Source: an uncultured Pelagibacteraceae bacterium (GTDB taxonomy: Bacteria > Pseudomonadota > Alphaproteobacteria > Pelagibacterales > Pelagibacteraceae). From it: 64,000 nucleotides of DNA. The notes below the pieces were generated by a model. The model searched no databases and was not told the origin of the DNA. It was given only the letters and a program-made list of their open reading frames with translations. The DNA lies in NCBI GenBank assembly GCA_902588585.1, contig CACIPQ010000003.1, forward strand, positions 102,507 to 166,506, read 5' to 3'. Made by a program: the position numbers and the translations under genes. The first letter of the stretch is position 1, and each line of letters starts with the position of its first letter. Below, one piece after another: positions 55,911 through 64,000 of the stretch.

Positions 55911-56988
55911 AATAGAACAATTTATAAGTTTATTTGCTGAGGTTTGGAAAAATGGAATATCAGGAATCAATATTTCTGAAATTATTATTGCTCTTTTAAT
56001 ATTTTTTGGTTTTCTTTTATTAAGAGGTTTATTTGCAAAATTTATTATAAAACGTCTTGAAAAATATGTTTCCAAAACTACAAATCGTTTTGATAATTCC
56101 CTAGTTCAGTCATTAAAAGGCCCAACAAAATTTTTTCCAATCGTAATAGGTTTTTTTATAGCTACTAGTTACGTATCTTTTGGAGATAGTACTGAAAGTT
56201 TTATTGATAATGCTAACAGAACTTTAATAACTATTTTAATTTTTTGGTCAATACATCAAATCATTGGACCTCTTTCTGTTCTAATAAAATCGATAGAAGA
56301 TCTTTTATCAAAAGATTTGCTAAACTGGATTATAAAAGCAATTAAAATTCTAATTTTAATTCTTGGTGCAGCAGCAGTTTTAGAACTTTGGGGAATAAAA
56401 ATAGGACCAATAATTGCAGGACTAGGTTTGTTTGGTGTAGCGGTAGCATTAGGAGCGCAAGATTTATTTAAGAATTTAATATCAGGTATTTTGGTATTAG
56501 TAGAAAAAAGATTTAAAGTTGGCGATTGGATTATTGTTGAAAATATTATCGAAGGAATTGTTGAACGGATAGGATTTAGATCAACTGTTGTAAGAAAGTT
56601 TGATAAATCAACAGCGATTATCCCAAATTTTCAATTTGCAGAAAATGCTGTAATTAATATAAGCGAAACAACCAACTGGATAATAAGTTGGGTTATAACA
56701 CTGCAATACAACACAACTGTTGAACAACTTAAAAAAATTAGAGACGAGATAGAAAAATACATTACCACTCATAAAGATTTTAAAATTAGTTTAGGCCATG
56801 CTGTTAGGGTTGATAAATTTTCAGATAGCTCCATAGATATGTATATAAGATGTTTTACAGTCACAGACGATTGGGATGAATGGCTTGCGGTTAAAGAAAG
56901 ATTAGCAATAGAAATTAAACAGATTGTAGAAAAAAATAATGCTTCTTTTGCATTTCCAAGCCAATCAATCTATGTGGAGAAAAAATAG
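55903..56988 (+). CDS. MscS-family mechanosensitive channel
   Basis: 361 residues. Several N-terminal membrane segments precede the pore helix GLFGVAVALGAQDLFKNLISG, the Gly/Ala-rich TM3 of MscS. The beta domain FKVGDWIIVENIIEGIVERIGFRST follows (here GDWIIVENIIEGIVERIG), then IPNFQFAENAVINIS and a C-terminal alpha/beta domain. It likely releases solutes on hypo-osmotic shock. It is translationally coupled to hemD and to the YggT gene. Confidence 0.93.
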   Translation: MDRIEQFISLFAEVWKNGISGINISEIIIALLIFFGFLLLRGLFAKFIIKRLEKYVSKTTNRFDNSLVQSLKGPTKFFPIVIGFFIATSYVSFGDSTESFIDNANRTLITILIFWSIHQIIGPLSVLIKSIEDLLSKDLLNWIIKAIKILILILGAAAVLELWGIKIGPIIAGLGLFGVAVALGAQDLFKNLISGILVLVEKRFKVGDWIIVENIIEGIVERIGFRSTVVRKFDKSTAIIPNFQFAENAVINISETTNWIISWVITLQYNTTVEQLKKIRDEIEKYITTHKDFKISLGHAVRVDKFSDSSIDMYIRCFTVTDDWDEWLAVKERLAIEIKQIVEKNNASFAFPSQSIYVEKK

Positions 56989-57278
56989 TGAAATCTCTTT
57001 TAATTTTAGTTGATAGTGTTGTTAGTATTTATATTTGGATACTAATTATTAATGCAATATTGAGCTGGCTTATAGCTTTTAATGTTTTAAATACCTCTAA
57101 TCGATTAGTTTATTCTCTGTTAGATGTGAGTTACAAAATGACCGACCCACTTTTAAGGCCTATAAGAAATTTTCTACCTAATTTAGGAGGTATAGATATT
57201 TCTCCAGTAATTCTTATTCTACTTTTAATGTTTTTAAGAAATTTAGTTTTTGAATTTTTAGCACCGACTATGTTTTAA
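56988..57278 (+). CDS. YggT-family membrane protein
   Basis: 96 residues from a GTG that overlaps the previous stop by one base. Two membrane regions are seen: SLLILVDSVVSIYIWILIINAILSWLI and ISPVILILLLMFLRNLVFEFL, joined by the conserved DPLLRPIRNFLPNLGGIDISP. Function is unresolved; YggT proteins are linked to osmotic response and division-site organisation, and here the gene follows an MscS channel. Confidence 0.93.
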   Translation: MKSLLILVDSVVSIYIWILIINAILSWLIAFNVLNTSNRLVYSLLDVSYKMTDPLLRPIRNFLPNLGGIDISPVILILLLMFLRNLVFEFLAPTMF

Positions 57279-57280
57279 AT

Positions 57281-58123
57281 ATGATTATTGATGGAAAAAA
57301 AACAGCTGCAGAGTTGAGGGAAGAATTAAAAAAGAAGGTAGCAGAACTTAAGTCTACCCATAATGCTGTTCCAGGACTAACTGTAATTTTGGTTGGAGAG
57401 GATCCAGCAAGTAAGATTTATGTAAAAAATAAAGAAAAATTTGCAAAAGAAGTTGGATTGAATTCTGAGGTAATTAGATATCCAGCAGACCTAGAAGAAA
57501 AAGTTTTATTAAATAAAATTAATGAGCTTAATAAAAATGATAACGTTTCAGGTATATTGGTTCAACTGCCTCTTCCCAAACATATTGATAAGAGAAAAGT
57601 CATAGAAACTATTGATCATGGAAAAGATGTTGACGGTTTTCATCCCATGAATGTTGGAAATTTATCATCAGGTTATGACAGCAGCATTCCTTGCACACCT
57701 CTTGGGTGCAGCATATTACTTAAAAAAGCTGAAAAAAATTTAAGTGGAAAACATGCGGTAATAATTGGGAGATCAAACTTGAACGGAAAACCAATGACCC
57801 AATTACTTTTAAAAGAAAATTGTACAGTAACTATTACTCATTCAAAAACAAAAGATCTAAAAGCAGAATGTCTTAGAGGGGATATAATTATTGCAGCAGT
57901 AGGAATACCAAAGCTAGTTAAGGGAGACTGGGTTAAAAAAGGCGCTATTGTTATTGATGTTGGAATTAATAAAACTGACACCGGTATAGTTGGCGATGTC
58001 GATTTTGATCAAGTTTCTAAAGTGGCAAAAGCAATAACCCCAGTTCCTGGGGGAGTAGGCCCGATGACAATTGCATGTTTGCTTAATAACACAATAGAGT
58101 GCTTCAAAAGAGCTAATTCTTAA
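57281..58123 (+). CDS. folD: Bifunctional methylenetetrahydrofolate dehydrogenase/cyclohydrolase FolD
   Basis: Interconverts methylene-, methenyl- and formyl-tetrahydrofolate. 280 residues. IDGKKTAAELREEL is at the start, VGEDPASKIYVKNKEKFAKEVG includes the catalytic YxxxK, and GILVQLPLPKHID and DVDGFHPMNVGNL follow. IIGRSNLNGKPMTQLLL is the NADP loop and PVPGGVGPMTIACLL closes. It begins 2 bp after the YggT gene, a frequent neighbour. Confidence 0.97.
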   Translation: MIIDGKKTAAELREELKKKVAELKSTHNAVPGLTVILVGEDPASKIYVKNKEKFAKEVGLNSEVIRYPADLEEKVLLNKINELNKNDNVSGILVQLPLPKHIDKRKVIETIDHGKDVDGFHPMNVGNLSSGYDSSIPCTPLGCSILLKKAEKNLSGKHAVIIGRSNLNGKPMTQLLLKENCTVTITHSKTKDLKAECLRGDIIIAAVGIPKLVKGDWVKKGAIVIDVGINKTDTGIVGDVDFDQVSKVAKAITPVPGGVGPMTIACLLNNTIECFKRANS

Positions 58124-58151
58124 AAATAATTAAATTATATATTTTACTTAG

Positions 58152-59630
58152 ATGAAATTATTTTTAGTTCTGGGGAATCAATTGTTTAATCCAAAATATT
58201 TAAAAGAATATTCTGGACACACATTTTATATGGCAGAAGATTTTAATCTTTGTACATTTCAAAAACATCATAAACTAAAAATTTTACTTTTTTTATCTTC
58301 AATGAGATCCTACAAAGATGAACTTAAAGCTAAAAAATTAAAAGTTATTTACAATGATTACAATAAAGATTTCAAACTTTCTTATGAAAAAAAACTTGAA
58401 AAAACAATTAAAGATAAAAAAATTACAGAAATAAGCTTTTTTGAAATCGAAGATATTTTTTTTGAAAAAAGACTCAAAACTTTTTTAAAAAAGAAAAATA
58501 TAAACTTCAAAGAGATAAAATCACCCATGTTTCTTACATCTAGAGATGAATTTAAAAAATACTTAAATATCACAAAAAAACCATTTATGGCTAACTTCTA
58601 TAAAATTAATAGATCTAAATTTGATATACTAATGAATAAGGATGGAACACCAAAAGGTGGGAAGTGGAGTTTTGATGAAGATAATAGAAAAAAGTTACCG
58701 GATAAAGTTAAAATACCTAAACAGCTAAAATTTCAAAACACATCTCACACGGAAGAATTAAAAAAATTTATTGAGGAAAATTTTAAAAATCATCCTGGGT
58801 CAACAAATAATTTTTGGTTTCCAACTACTAGGGATCAAACTCAAAAACTTTTTGATCAATTTTTAAAAACAAAAATAAACTTATTTGGAGATTATGAGGA
58901 TGCTGTAAGCAAAAAATCAAATATTTTATTTCACAGTGCATTAAGTCCCTTAATTAATATTGGTTTAATAACACCTGCTGAAATTTTAGATAAAGTAAAA
59001 AAAATTGAAAATAAAATAAGAATAAATTCTCTCGAGGGTTATGTGAGACAAATTATTGGATGGAGAGAGTTTATGAGAGGTATTTATCAAAATTATGATA
59101 AACGGCTTGAAAACACAAATTTTTTTAATCATAAAAACAAAATGAAATTATCTTGGTATAATGGAACTACCGGTCTTGATCCTTTAGATCATTCAATTAA
59201 AAATGCTTTAAATTTTGGATGGTCGCACCACATCGAAAGATTAATGATCTTAGCAAATATTATGAATCTTTGTCAGATTGATCCAAAGGAAGTTTACAAA
59301 TGGTTTATGGAAATGTTTGTGGACTCTTCTGATTGGGTAATGGCTCCAAATGTTTATGGGATGGGACTTTTTAGTGATGGTGGAATATTTGCTACAAAAC
59401 CATATATTTGTGGATCAAGTTATTTTCTTAAAATGATGGATTTTAAAAAGGGTGAATGGTGCAATATAATGGATGGGCTTTATTGGAATTTTATAAATAA
59501 AAATAGGAAATTTTTTTTAAAAAACCCTAGACTTTCAATGATGGTGAGAATTTTTGATAAAATGAAATCTGATAGAAAAAAACTAATACTCAAAGCAGCT
59601 GAAAGATTTGTAAAACAAAATACAATTTAA
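58152..59630 (+). CDS. Photolyase/cryptochrome-like flavoprotein (FeS-BCP class, cluster site altered)
   Basis: 492 residues. LFLVLGNQLFNPKYL is the N-terminal signature of the bacterial cryptochrome/(6-4)-photolyase class that usually carries a 4Fe-4S cluster. The FAD-binding helical domain has EGYVRQIIGWREFMRGIY, NALNFGWSHHIERLMIL and DWVMAPNVYGMGLFSDGG. Expected cluster ligands are four Cys including a YCxxC pair; here only C374, C420 and C437 lie in the region and the pair is replaced by DFKKGE in a shortened loop. It is probably a DNA photolyase or light sensor. DUF2256 follows at once. Confidence 0.92.
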   Translation: MKLFLVLGNQLFNPKYLKEYSGHTFYMAEDFNLCTFQKHHKLKILLFLSSMRSYKDELKAKKLKVIYNDYNKDFKLSYEKKLEKTIKDKKITEISFFEIEDIFFEKRLKTFLKKKNINFKEIKSPMFLTSRDEFKKYLNITKKPFMANFYKINRSKFDILMNKDGTPKGGKWSFDEDNRKKLPDKVKIPKQLKFQNTSHTEELKKFIEENFKNHPGSTNNFWFPTTRDQTQKLFDQFLKTKINLFGDYEDAVSKKSNILFHSALSPLINIGLITPAEILDKVKKIENKIRINSLEGYVRQIIGWREFMRGIYQNYDKRLENTNFFNHKNKMKLSWYNGTTGLDPLDHSIKNALNFGWSHHIERLMILANIMNLCQIDPKEVYKWFMEMFVDSSDWVMAPNVYGMGLFSDGGIFATKPYICGSSYFLKMMDFKKGEWCNIMDGLYWNFINKNRKFFLKNPRLSMMVRIFDKMKSDRKKLILKAAERFVKQNTI

Positions 59631-59768
59631 GTGATTAAAAAAGAAAACTTACCTTATAAAATCTGTGAGATTTGTAAAAGACCTTTTATTTGGAGAAAGA
59701 AATGGAGACTTAATTGGGATCAAGTAAAATATTGTTCAAAAAAATGTTCTAAAGTTAAGCATGCATAA
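59631..59768 (+). CDS. DUF2256 zinc-ribbon-like microprotein (45 aa)
   Basis: 45 residues from a GTG placed directly after the photolyase-like stop. KENLPYKICEICKRPFIWRK then KW, and VKYCSKKCSKVK give a CxxC...CxxxC zinc-ribbon-like set matching the DUF2256 family (K.LP.K.C..C.RPF.WRKKW...W..V.YCS..C). The family is commonly found beside photolyase/cryptochrome genes; function unknown. It overlaps the following phosphatase gene by 8 bp. Too short for routine gene calling, but the motif match is strong. Confidence 0.9.
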   Translation: MIKKENLPYKICEICKRPFIWRKKWRLNWDQVKYCSKKCSKVKHA

Positions 59769-60312
59769 AAAATTTATAATAATTTTATCTATATTTGCGT
59801 TTCTTTCTACAAGTGCAAATACAGATGAAAATATTATTAAAAATTTGAAAAGTGGAGGCAATATCGTTTTTATTAGGCACGCAGTTGCTCCAGGGAGTGG
59901 TGACCCTAAAAATTTTAGGTTAAATGATTGTGCAACACAAAGAAATTTGGATAATCAAGGCATAAAACAATCAAAAAAAATAGGTTTGTTTTTTTCAAAA
60001 AATAATATTCCAATAGATGAAGTTTTGACCAGCGAATGGTGCCGATGTAAAGATACGGCTAAATTTGCATTTAAAGATTATAAAACCTTTGACGCCCTTA
60101 ATTCCTTTTTCTCACCAAAATTTCAAAAAAATAAAGAAAAGCAAATGAGAGATTTATTAAAGTATTTTAAAAATTGGGAAAGCAAAAAAAACTTAATTTT
60201 AGTTACTCACTATGTGGTCATTTTAGAAACTCTAAATAAAGCAGTTTCTTCTGGGGAAATAGTGGTTGTAGATAAAAGTTTAAATTTGATTGGAAGTATT
60301 ACAAAATATTAA
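59761..60312 (+). CDS. Exported histidine-phosphatase (phosphoglycerate-mutase-like) protein
   Basis: 183 residues. A signal peptide of about 20 residues (KFIIILSIFAFLSTSAN) is followed by IVFIRHAVAPGSGDP, the RH motif with phospho-acceptor His40. LTSEWCRCKDTAKFAF matches the second conserved Arg/Cys region, and LVTHYVVI carries the second catalytic His. Predicted periplasmic phosphatase with unknown substrate. It overlaps DUF2256 by 8 bp and is convergent with the SDR gene (4 bp overlap). Confidence 0.88.
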   Translation: MHKKFIIILSIFAFLSTSANTDENIIKNLKSGGNIVFIRHAVAPGSGDPKNFRLNDCATQRNLDNQGIKQSKKIGLFFSKNNIPIDEVLTSEWCRCKDTAKFAFKDYKTFDALNSFFSPKFQKNKEKQMRDLLKYFKNWESKKNLILVTHYVVILETLNKAVSSGEIVVVDKSLNLIGSITKY

Positions 60313-61034
60313 CCAACGTTTGATCTTCCACCATCAACACCAATAATTTGTCCTGTAATCCAAGAGCTTTCAGCTGATAATAAAAATTTCGTTAAAGCTG
60401 CAGAATCTGATCCTTCACCTAATCTTTTAAGCGGATGTTGTTTTGCTATGGCTTCAGATATTTTTGGATTTTTAAGCATTTTGCTCGCCATTTTTGAATT
60501 GCTTAAACTAGGTGCAATACAATTTATTCTTATGTTGGGAGCTAATTCAGAAGCTAATGAAATTGTAAGGCCTTCTAAGGATGCTTTTACCGGAGATATA
60601 ATACTATGATTTGGAAATCCTTGTTTTACTGCTACGGTTGAAAAAAGAACAATTGAAGCTTTATTTTTTTTCAAATTTTCTTGGAATTTTTTAATTATAT
60701 CAACGATTGGAAAGAAGTTAAGGTCGAAACTGTTTAAATAATCCTTTTTTGTAATTAAATTTATGGGTTTTAAGTTAATCGAACCAACACAGTATGCTAT
60801 TCCAATAATATCAATTTCTCTTAAATCTTTCTCTATTTTTTCTAAAAAATTATTATCCAAAACATCGGCAACAGTATAACTAAATCCAGTTTCATTACTT
60901 AATTTGGAAACTTCAATTTCATTTTTTGCTACAAGATGGGCTTGATAGTTTTGACGATCATCATCTTTAATTAACTTTGCTAAAGAACTTCCAACCGCGC
61001 CTGTTGCACCAATAATTATAATTTTTTTATTCAT
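60309..61034 (-). CDS. SDR-family protein lacking the catalytic Tyr
   Basis: 241 residues with a classical SDR Rossmann start IIIGATGAVGSSLAKL (GATGAVG 9-15), the AYCVGSINL strand corresponding to NAG, and the catalytic-helix region SIISPVKASLEGLTISLA followed by ELAPNIRINCIAPSL. Lys150 is present, but the residue four before it is Ile146 rather than Tyr. The C-terminus GQIIGVDGGRSN is standard. Either catalysis is altered or the protein only binds a dinucleotide. The neighbouring photolyase/DUF2256 genes suggest a shared context. Confidence 0.87.
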   Translation of the reverse strand: MNKKIIIIGATGAVGSSLAKLIKDDDRQNYQAHLVAKNEIEVSKLSNETGFSYTVADVLDNNFLEKIEKDLREIDIIGIAYCVGSINLKPINLITKKDYLNSFDLNFFPIVDIIKKFQENLKKNKASIVLFSTVAVKQGFPNHSIISPVKASLEGLTISLASELAPNIRINCIAPSLSNSKMASKMLKNPKISEAIAKQHPLKRLGEGSDSAALTKFLLSAESSWITGQIIGVDGGRSNVG

Positions 61035-61037
61035 AAA

Positions 61038-61454
61038 TTAATTTCTAGAAGTTTGTAACCTTCTTGCGACTGCAAAACTTAAAAAAGTTAAATATGCTCC
61101 GGTAATCAAGAGGCCATTTGCAATTATCATAGTTGAAAACGAGATTTCAAAGTAAGAAAATAATAAATACATAAAACCTATCATTAAATCCCAAAGACCA
61201 AATAACAGAATGTACAATGGCCATCTCGAATCTCTATTTAGGGATTTAAAATCAGATATACACCTTTTTATATATTCTGTACCTAAAGTAATAAGCATTA
61301 AAGGAACAATAAAAAAGAAAATCCATAGATATATTGCAAAACTAAAATTCTTTTCTACCCAAACTTTTGGAAATAAACTTGTTTCATGGAGGAATGTCCA
61401 AAAAATTAAGTAACCCAATAAATAATAAACTACTATCGCTATAAGCTGTCTCAT
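61038..61454 (-). CDS. Unknown four-helix membrane protein
   Basis: I use the ATG at 61454 (MRQLIAIVVYYLLGYLIFW), giving 138 residues; the frame is open further upstream without a convincing start. Four hydrophobic segments are seen: about 3-20, 42-60, 88-105 and 110-130. A basic end (FAVARRLQTSRN) follows the last segment. I recognise no family or active-site motif. It lies 3 bp from the SDR gene and about 80 bp from argG. Confidence 0.6.
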   Translation of the reverse strand: MRQLIAIVVYYLLGYLIFWTFLHETSLFPKVWVEKNFSFAIYLWIFFFIVPLMLITLGTEYIKRCISDFKSLNRDSRWPLYILLFGLWDLMIGFMYLLFSYFEISFSTMIIANGLLITGAYLTFLSFAVARRLQTSRN

Positions 61455-61537
61455 AATTACGGACTTTATATATATTGTAATTTTTTTAAGCTTTAAGCTT
61501 TCTTGCCGCACCACACCTTGTATGTATGATAATTTTT

Positions 61538-62728
61538 TTAGATTTTAAGTCTTCTTGCCGCAGCCGATATAAATCTTTCAACTTTTGATTTTTTAAAAGA
61601 CTTATTTTCTTCAAAAGAGACTTTTTTTACAGAATAAGCTTTACTATTACTTTGTCTCGACACAATTGTAATATTTCCTTTATACAGTTTAATTTTAACT
61701 AATCCGTTTACTTGATTTTTTTTAATATCAACAATTTTCTGTAATTTGAATCTAGCTTTTGAATACCAAAAACCATTGTAAATAAGTTCTGCATATTTTG
61801 GCATAATCTCATCTTTTTTATGCATAGTTTGTTTGTCTAAAGTAACGGACTCTATTGCCCTATGGGCAACCATTAAAAGAGTTCCGCCTGGAGTTTCATA
61901 AACGCCTCTAGATTTTATTCCAATAAATCTATTCTCCACTAGATCAACTCTTCCAACTCCATTTTTTCCAGCAATAATATTTAATTTTTGAAGAAGTTTT
62001 GCTGGTGGTAATTTTTTATTGTTTACCGAAATAGGATCACCTTTTTTAAATCCTATAGTTACATAAGATGGTTTATTCGGAGCTTTTTCTGGCGATACCG
62101 TTCTTTGGTAAATATATTCCGGAGCTTGTTTTTTTGGATCTTCTAAAACTTTTCCTTCAGTTGAAGTGTGGTAAAGATTATCATCTACTGAAAAAGGTGG
62201 CGCCCCCTTTTTATCTTTAGGTATTGGTATTTTATTTTTTTTTGCATATCTAATTAAATCAGTTCTTGATTTTAATTTCCAAATTCTCCATGGAGCAATC
62301 ACTTTAATTTTTGGTCCAAAATAGTAATATCCAAGTTCAAATCTAACTTGATCATTTCCTTTGCCTGTTGCGCCATGAGAAACTGCAAATGCTTTAAATT
62401 TTTTTGCAATAGCAATTTGTCTTTTTGCAATCAAAGGTCTGGCTATTGAAGTTCCTAGTAAGTAGGTTCCCTCATACAAAGCATGTCCTCTAATCATAGG
62501 ATAAACATAATCTTTAACAAAAGTATTTTTTAAATCTTCAATAATAATATTTTTAACTCCTAATCTTTTTGCGTTTTTAATAATTTTACTTTTATTGATG
62601 TCTTGACCAATATTAGCAGTGTAGGCAATTACCTCAGAATTATAATTTTCCTGGAGCCATTTAAGAATAATAGAGGTGTCTAGCCCTCCCGAATAAGCTA
62701 AAACAATTTTACTTTTTTTTTTAGGCAC
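61538..62728 (-). CDS. argG: Argininosuccinate synthase
   Basis: Joins citrulline and aspartate in arginine synthesis. 396 residues from a GTG. The ATP loop is [31 protein letters not shown] and [20 protein letters not shown] are conserved substrate-binding segments, with [22 protein letters not shown] later (here [13 protein letters not shown]). It overlaps the ialB-like gene by 8 bp. Confidence 0.98.
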   Translation of the reverse strand: MPKKKSKIVLAYSGGLDTSIILKWLQENYNSEVIAYTANIGQDINKSKIIKNAKRLGVKNIIIEDLKNTFVKDYVYPMIRGHALYEGTYLLGTSIARPLIAKRQIAIAKKFKAFAVSHGATGKGNDQVRFELGYYYFGPKIKVIAPWRIWKLKSRTDLIRYAKKNKIPIPKDKKGAPPFSVDDNLYHTSTEGKVLEDPKKQAPEYIYQRTVSPEKAPNKPSYVTIGFKKGDPISVNNKKLPPAKLLQKLNIIAGKNGVGRVDLVENRFIGIKSRGVYETPGGTLLMVAHRAIESVTLDKQTMHKKDEIMPKYAELIYNGFWYSKARFKLQKIVDIKKNQVNGLVKIKLYKGNITIVSRQSNSKAYSVKKVSFEENKSFKKSKVERFISAAARRLKI

Positions 62729-63221
62729 AACTTTTTTTTGCAGTGTTATAAGCTTTTGTAAAGCCCATCATAGAGTATAGGTCTTTTGTTTGTGTTCCAT
62801 TACTTGCTTTTGCTGAAACAGATAGCTTAGACGCTTTTTTCATTGTCTTAATTAAATTATATTCTTCCTCACCATCAATTAGCCAAGCAAAATTTCCTTG
62901 TGAAAAAAATGCAAATTCATTTTTACCAGATTTTGCTACAACAGTTGATTGTTTGTAAATATGTCCGCTGGTAACACTAAGTTCATTTTTAATTTTTTCT
63001 TCTTTTCTAAAAGTCACAAATAATCTTGAAGATTCTCTTTTTAAATTTTTTGGTGATCTTTCTAGAGGGGCTGTTTGTGCAAAACATATTTTTCCTTTAT
63101 CACCTTTATAAGTAAAGGCTTCCCAATTTTTATATTTTCCTATGCTTTTTGGTTGATCACTCCAAGCATTTGTTGATACAAAAAATATTAAAAATAAAAA
63201 CAGTATTGAAAATTTTTTCAT
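62721..63221 (-). CDS. IalB-family (invasion-associated locus B) secreted protein
   Basis: 166 residues with a signal peptide of about 21 residues (ending NAWSDQ). [24 protein letters not shown] is the IalB start (here [16 protein letters not shown]), then [17 protein letters not shown] and a C-terminal Cys in KKSCA that may pair with the first. The family is widespread in non-pathogenic alphaproteobacteria, so the name does not imply virulence; it is a periplasmic or secreted beta-protein of unknown role. argG follows. Confidence 0.85.
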   Translation of the reverse strand: MKKFSILFLFLIFFVSTNAWSDQPKSIGKYKNWEAFTYKGDKGKICFAQTAPLERSPKNLKRESSRLFVTFRKEEKIKNELSVTSGHIYKQSTVVAKSGKNEFAFFSQGNFAWLIDGEEEYNLIKTMKKASKLSVSAKASNGTQTKDLYSMMGFTKAYNTAKKSCA

Positions 63222-63288
63222 AATTTTTTAATTTCGTTTGATTACTGCAATCTATACAAATTTTCCATCTTTTCAATAGTTCTTTAAT

Positions 63289-64000
63289 TTAAGGAGCAGG
63301 ATTTGGATTATTTTCGTGAACCAAGTTTATTTCTTCTATTATTTTTTGATCAAGAGAAATCTTAATACTATCAATGTTTTCTTTAAGTTGTTTCATTGAC
63401 GTTGCACCTATTATGTTACTTGTTACAAAATCTCTTGAATTTACAAAAGCAAGAGAGAGCTGAGCTAAAGAAATTTTATGTTTTTCAGCAATTTTAAAAT
63501 ATTCATCCACAGCATTATAAGTTCTTTGATTATGGTATCTGGGGTAATTTTCATAAAATAAATCAAGCCTAGAATTTTTTGGCACTTGTTTGTTTCTGTA
63601 TTTTCCAGTTAGATAACCTATTGCCAAAGGTGAATAAGCCAATAATCCAGCTTTTTCTCTCATGGAAATTTCAGACATACCTATTTCATAACTTCTATTT
63701 ATTAAGTTATAGGGATTTTGAACGGAGACTATTCTTGGCAATTTTTGTTCTTCTGCAATTTGTAAAAATTTTGAGAACCCCCATGGAGTTTCATTTGATA
63801 AACCAATATATCTAATCTTTCCCTGATCAATAAATTTTTTCAAAGTTTTTAGAATATCTTTAAAACCGTTCCAACTTCTTTCATTTTCTTTATGTTTATA
63901 GTCTAAGGGTCCAAAATAATTGGTATTTCTTTCGGGCCAGTGTAATTGGTATAGATCTATATAGTCAGTTTTTAATCTTTTTAGACTTTCATGAAGTGCA
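63289..64000 (-). CDS. Aldo/keto reductase, Tas-like, 5' part missing
   Basis: NAD(P)H-dependent aldo/keto reductase cut by the window edge; 236 codons are visible and the frame stays open to the last base. The upstream part reads ESLKRLKTDYIDLYQLHWPE and then RNTNYFGPLDYK, followed by IRYIGLSNETPWGF and NPYNLINRSYEIG, closely matching the Tas type. LAYSPLAIGYLTGKY is typical. The NADP-binding C-terminus has IIGATSMKQLKENI. The catalytic Asp/Tyr/Lys lie mostly outside the window. Substrate unknown. Confidence 0.93.
   Translation of the reverse strand, partial: ALHESLKRLKTDYIDLYQLHWPERNTNYFGPLDYKHKENERSWNGFKDILKTLKKFIDQGKIRYIGLSNETPWGFSKFLQIAEEQKLPRIVSVQNPYNLINRSYEIGMSEISMREKAGLLAYSPLAIGYLTGKYRNKQVPKNSRLDLFYENYPRYHNQRTYNAVDEYFKIAEKHKISLAQLSLAFVNSRDFVTSNIIGATSMKQLKENIDSIKISLDQKIIEEINLVHENNPNPAP

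Noticed and set aside
61480..61565. Repeat of a CTTCTTGCCGC-like string downstream and at the end of argG, and a similar ARRL-coding end in the next membrane protein
   Set aside because: Could be a remnant duplication of the argG C-terminus, but the shared stretch is only about 10-12 bp and chance is not excluded.
1..64000. CRISPR arrays, insertion sequences, prophage, riboswitches, toxin-antitoxin pairs
   Set aside because: Looked for repeat-spacer patterns, transposase/integrase motifs, terminal inverted repeats and known leader motifs; none was found. Long A/T homopolymers are explained by base composition.

Overview
The window looks like a piece of a streamlined marine alphaproteobacterial chromosome, most likely Pelagibacterales (SAR11, Candidatus Pelagibacter-like). 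Four things point there: base composition of roughly 30% GC judged by eye, intergenic gaps mostly under 60 bp with many 1, 4, 8 or 11 bp gene overlaps, conserved alphaproteobacterial gene orders (hisBHAFE beside hslVU; mnmE-mnmG-rsmG-parA-parB; hemE-hemH-hemJ-rho), and a single abundant-type porin with a strong ribosome binding site. The taxonomic call is an inference from content. I see no insertion sequence, prophage, CRISPR array or rRNA operon. No stretch over 300 bp lacks a gene; the longest gap is the 275 bp proposed replication origin.

Layout. 1-5 kb: 3' part of dnaK, then dnaJ, dapB, nth and a PfkB-type kinase, all forward. 5-7.4 kb: a short patchwork on both strands with an unlisted 38-residue ArfA-like gene, an OmpR-type regulator with a degenerate receiver, an L,D-transpeptidase, a YggS PLP protein and a ThiE-like protein; two divergent gene pairs here share bases of their start codons. 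7.4-8.6 kb: the porin and its leader. 8.6-13.2 kb: DUF3576 lipoprotein, leuS, lptE, holA. 13.2-18.7 kb, reverse: parB, parA, rsmG (carrying two parS-like sites), mnmG, mnmE. 18.7-22.6 kb: ogt, an unrecognised small anchored protein with a polytopic glycosyltransferase-like protein, a GT2 enzyme and a UbiH-type monooxygenase. 22.6-25.3 kb: ftsK and lolA. 25.3-28.7 kb, reverse: histidine genes and a HIT protein. 28.7-32.6 kb: hslVU, Smr, Tim44-like, fxsA, secB. 32.6-36 kb, reverse: dnaQ, coaE, aroE, maf and the DUF299 regulator. 36.0-36.26 kb: proposed oriC. 36.3-40.6 kb, forward: hemE, hemH, hemJ, rho, tRNA-Gly and a pterin dehydratase.

40.6-54.3 kb, mostly reverse: purH, a heparinase-like protein, rpe, two sodium:solute symporter systems, a conserved unknown, acetyl-CoA synthetase with an extraordinary Lys/Arg-rich N-terminus, an EVE protein, a sulfotransferase and tsaD. 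54.3-60.3 kb, forward: hemC, hemD, an MscS channel, YggT, folD, a photolyase/cryptochrome-like protein, a tiny DUF2256 protein and a histidine phosphatase. 60.3-64 kb, reverse: an SDR protein lacking the usual catalytic Tyr, a small membrane protein, argG, an IalB-like protein and a truncated aldo/keto reductase.

Functionally, the middle of the window is an origin-proximal housekeeping domain. parABS lies about 21 kb from the proposed oriC between the DUF299 gene and hemE, the origin position known from Caulobacter and Rickettsia. Haem synthesis is split into hemE/H/J at the origin and hemC/D at 54 kb. Uptake (two SSS systems) and activation (acs) of small organic acids are neighbours. The items most worth a second look are the ArfA-like microgene, the basic extension of Acs with its 39 bp tandem duplication, the parS sites inside rsmG, the oriC, the porin leader palindrome and the photolyase/DUF2256/SDR neighbourhood.
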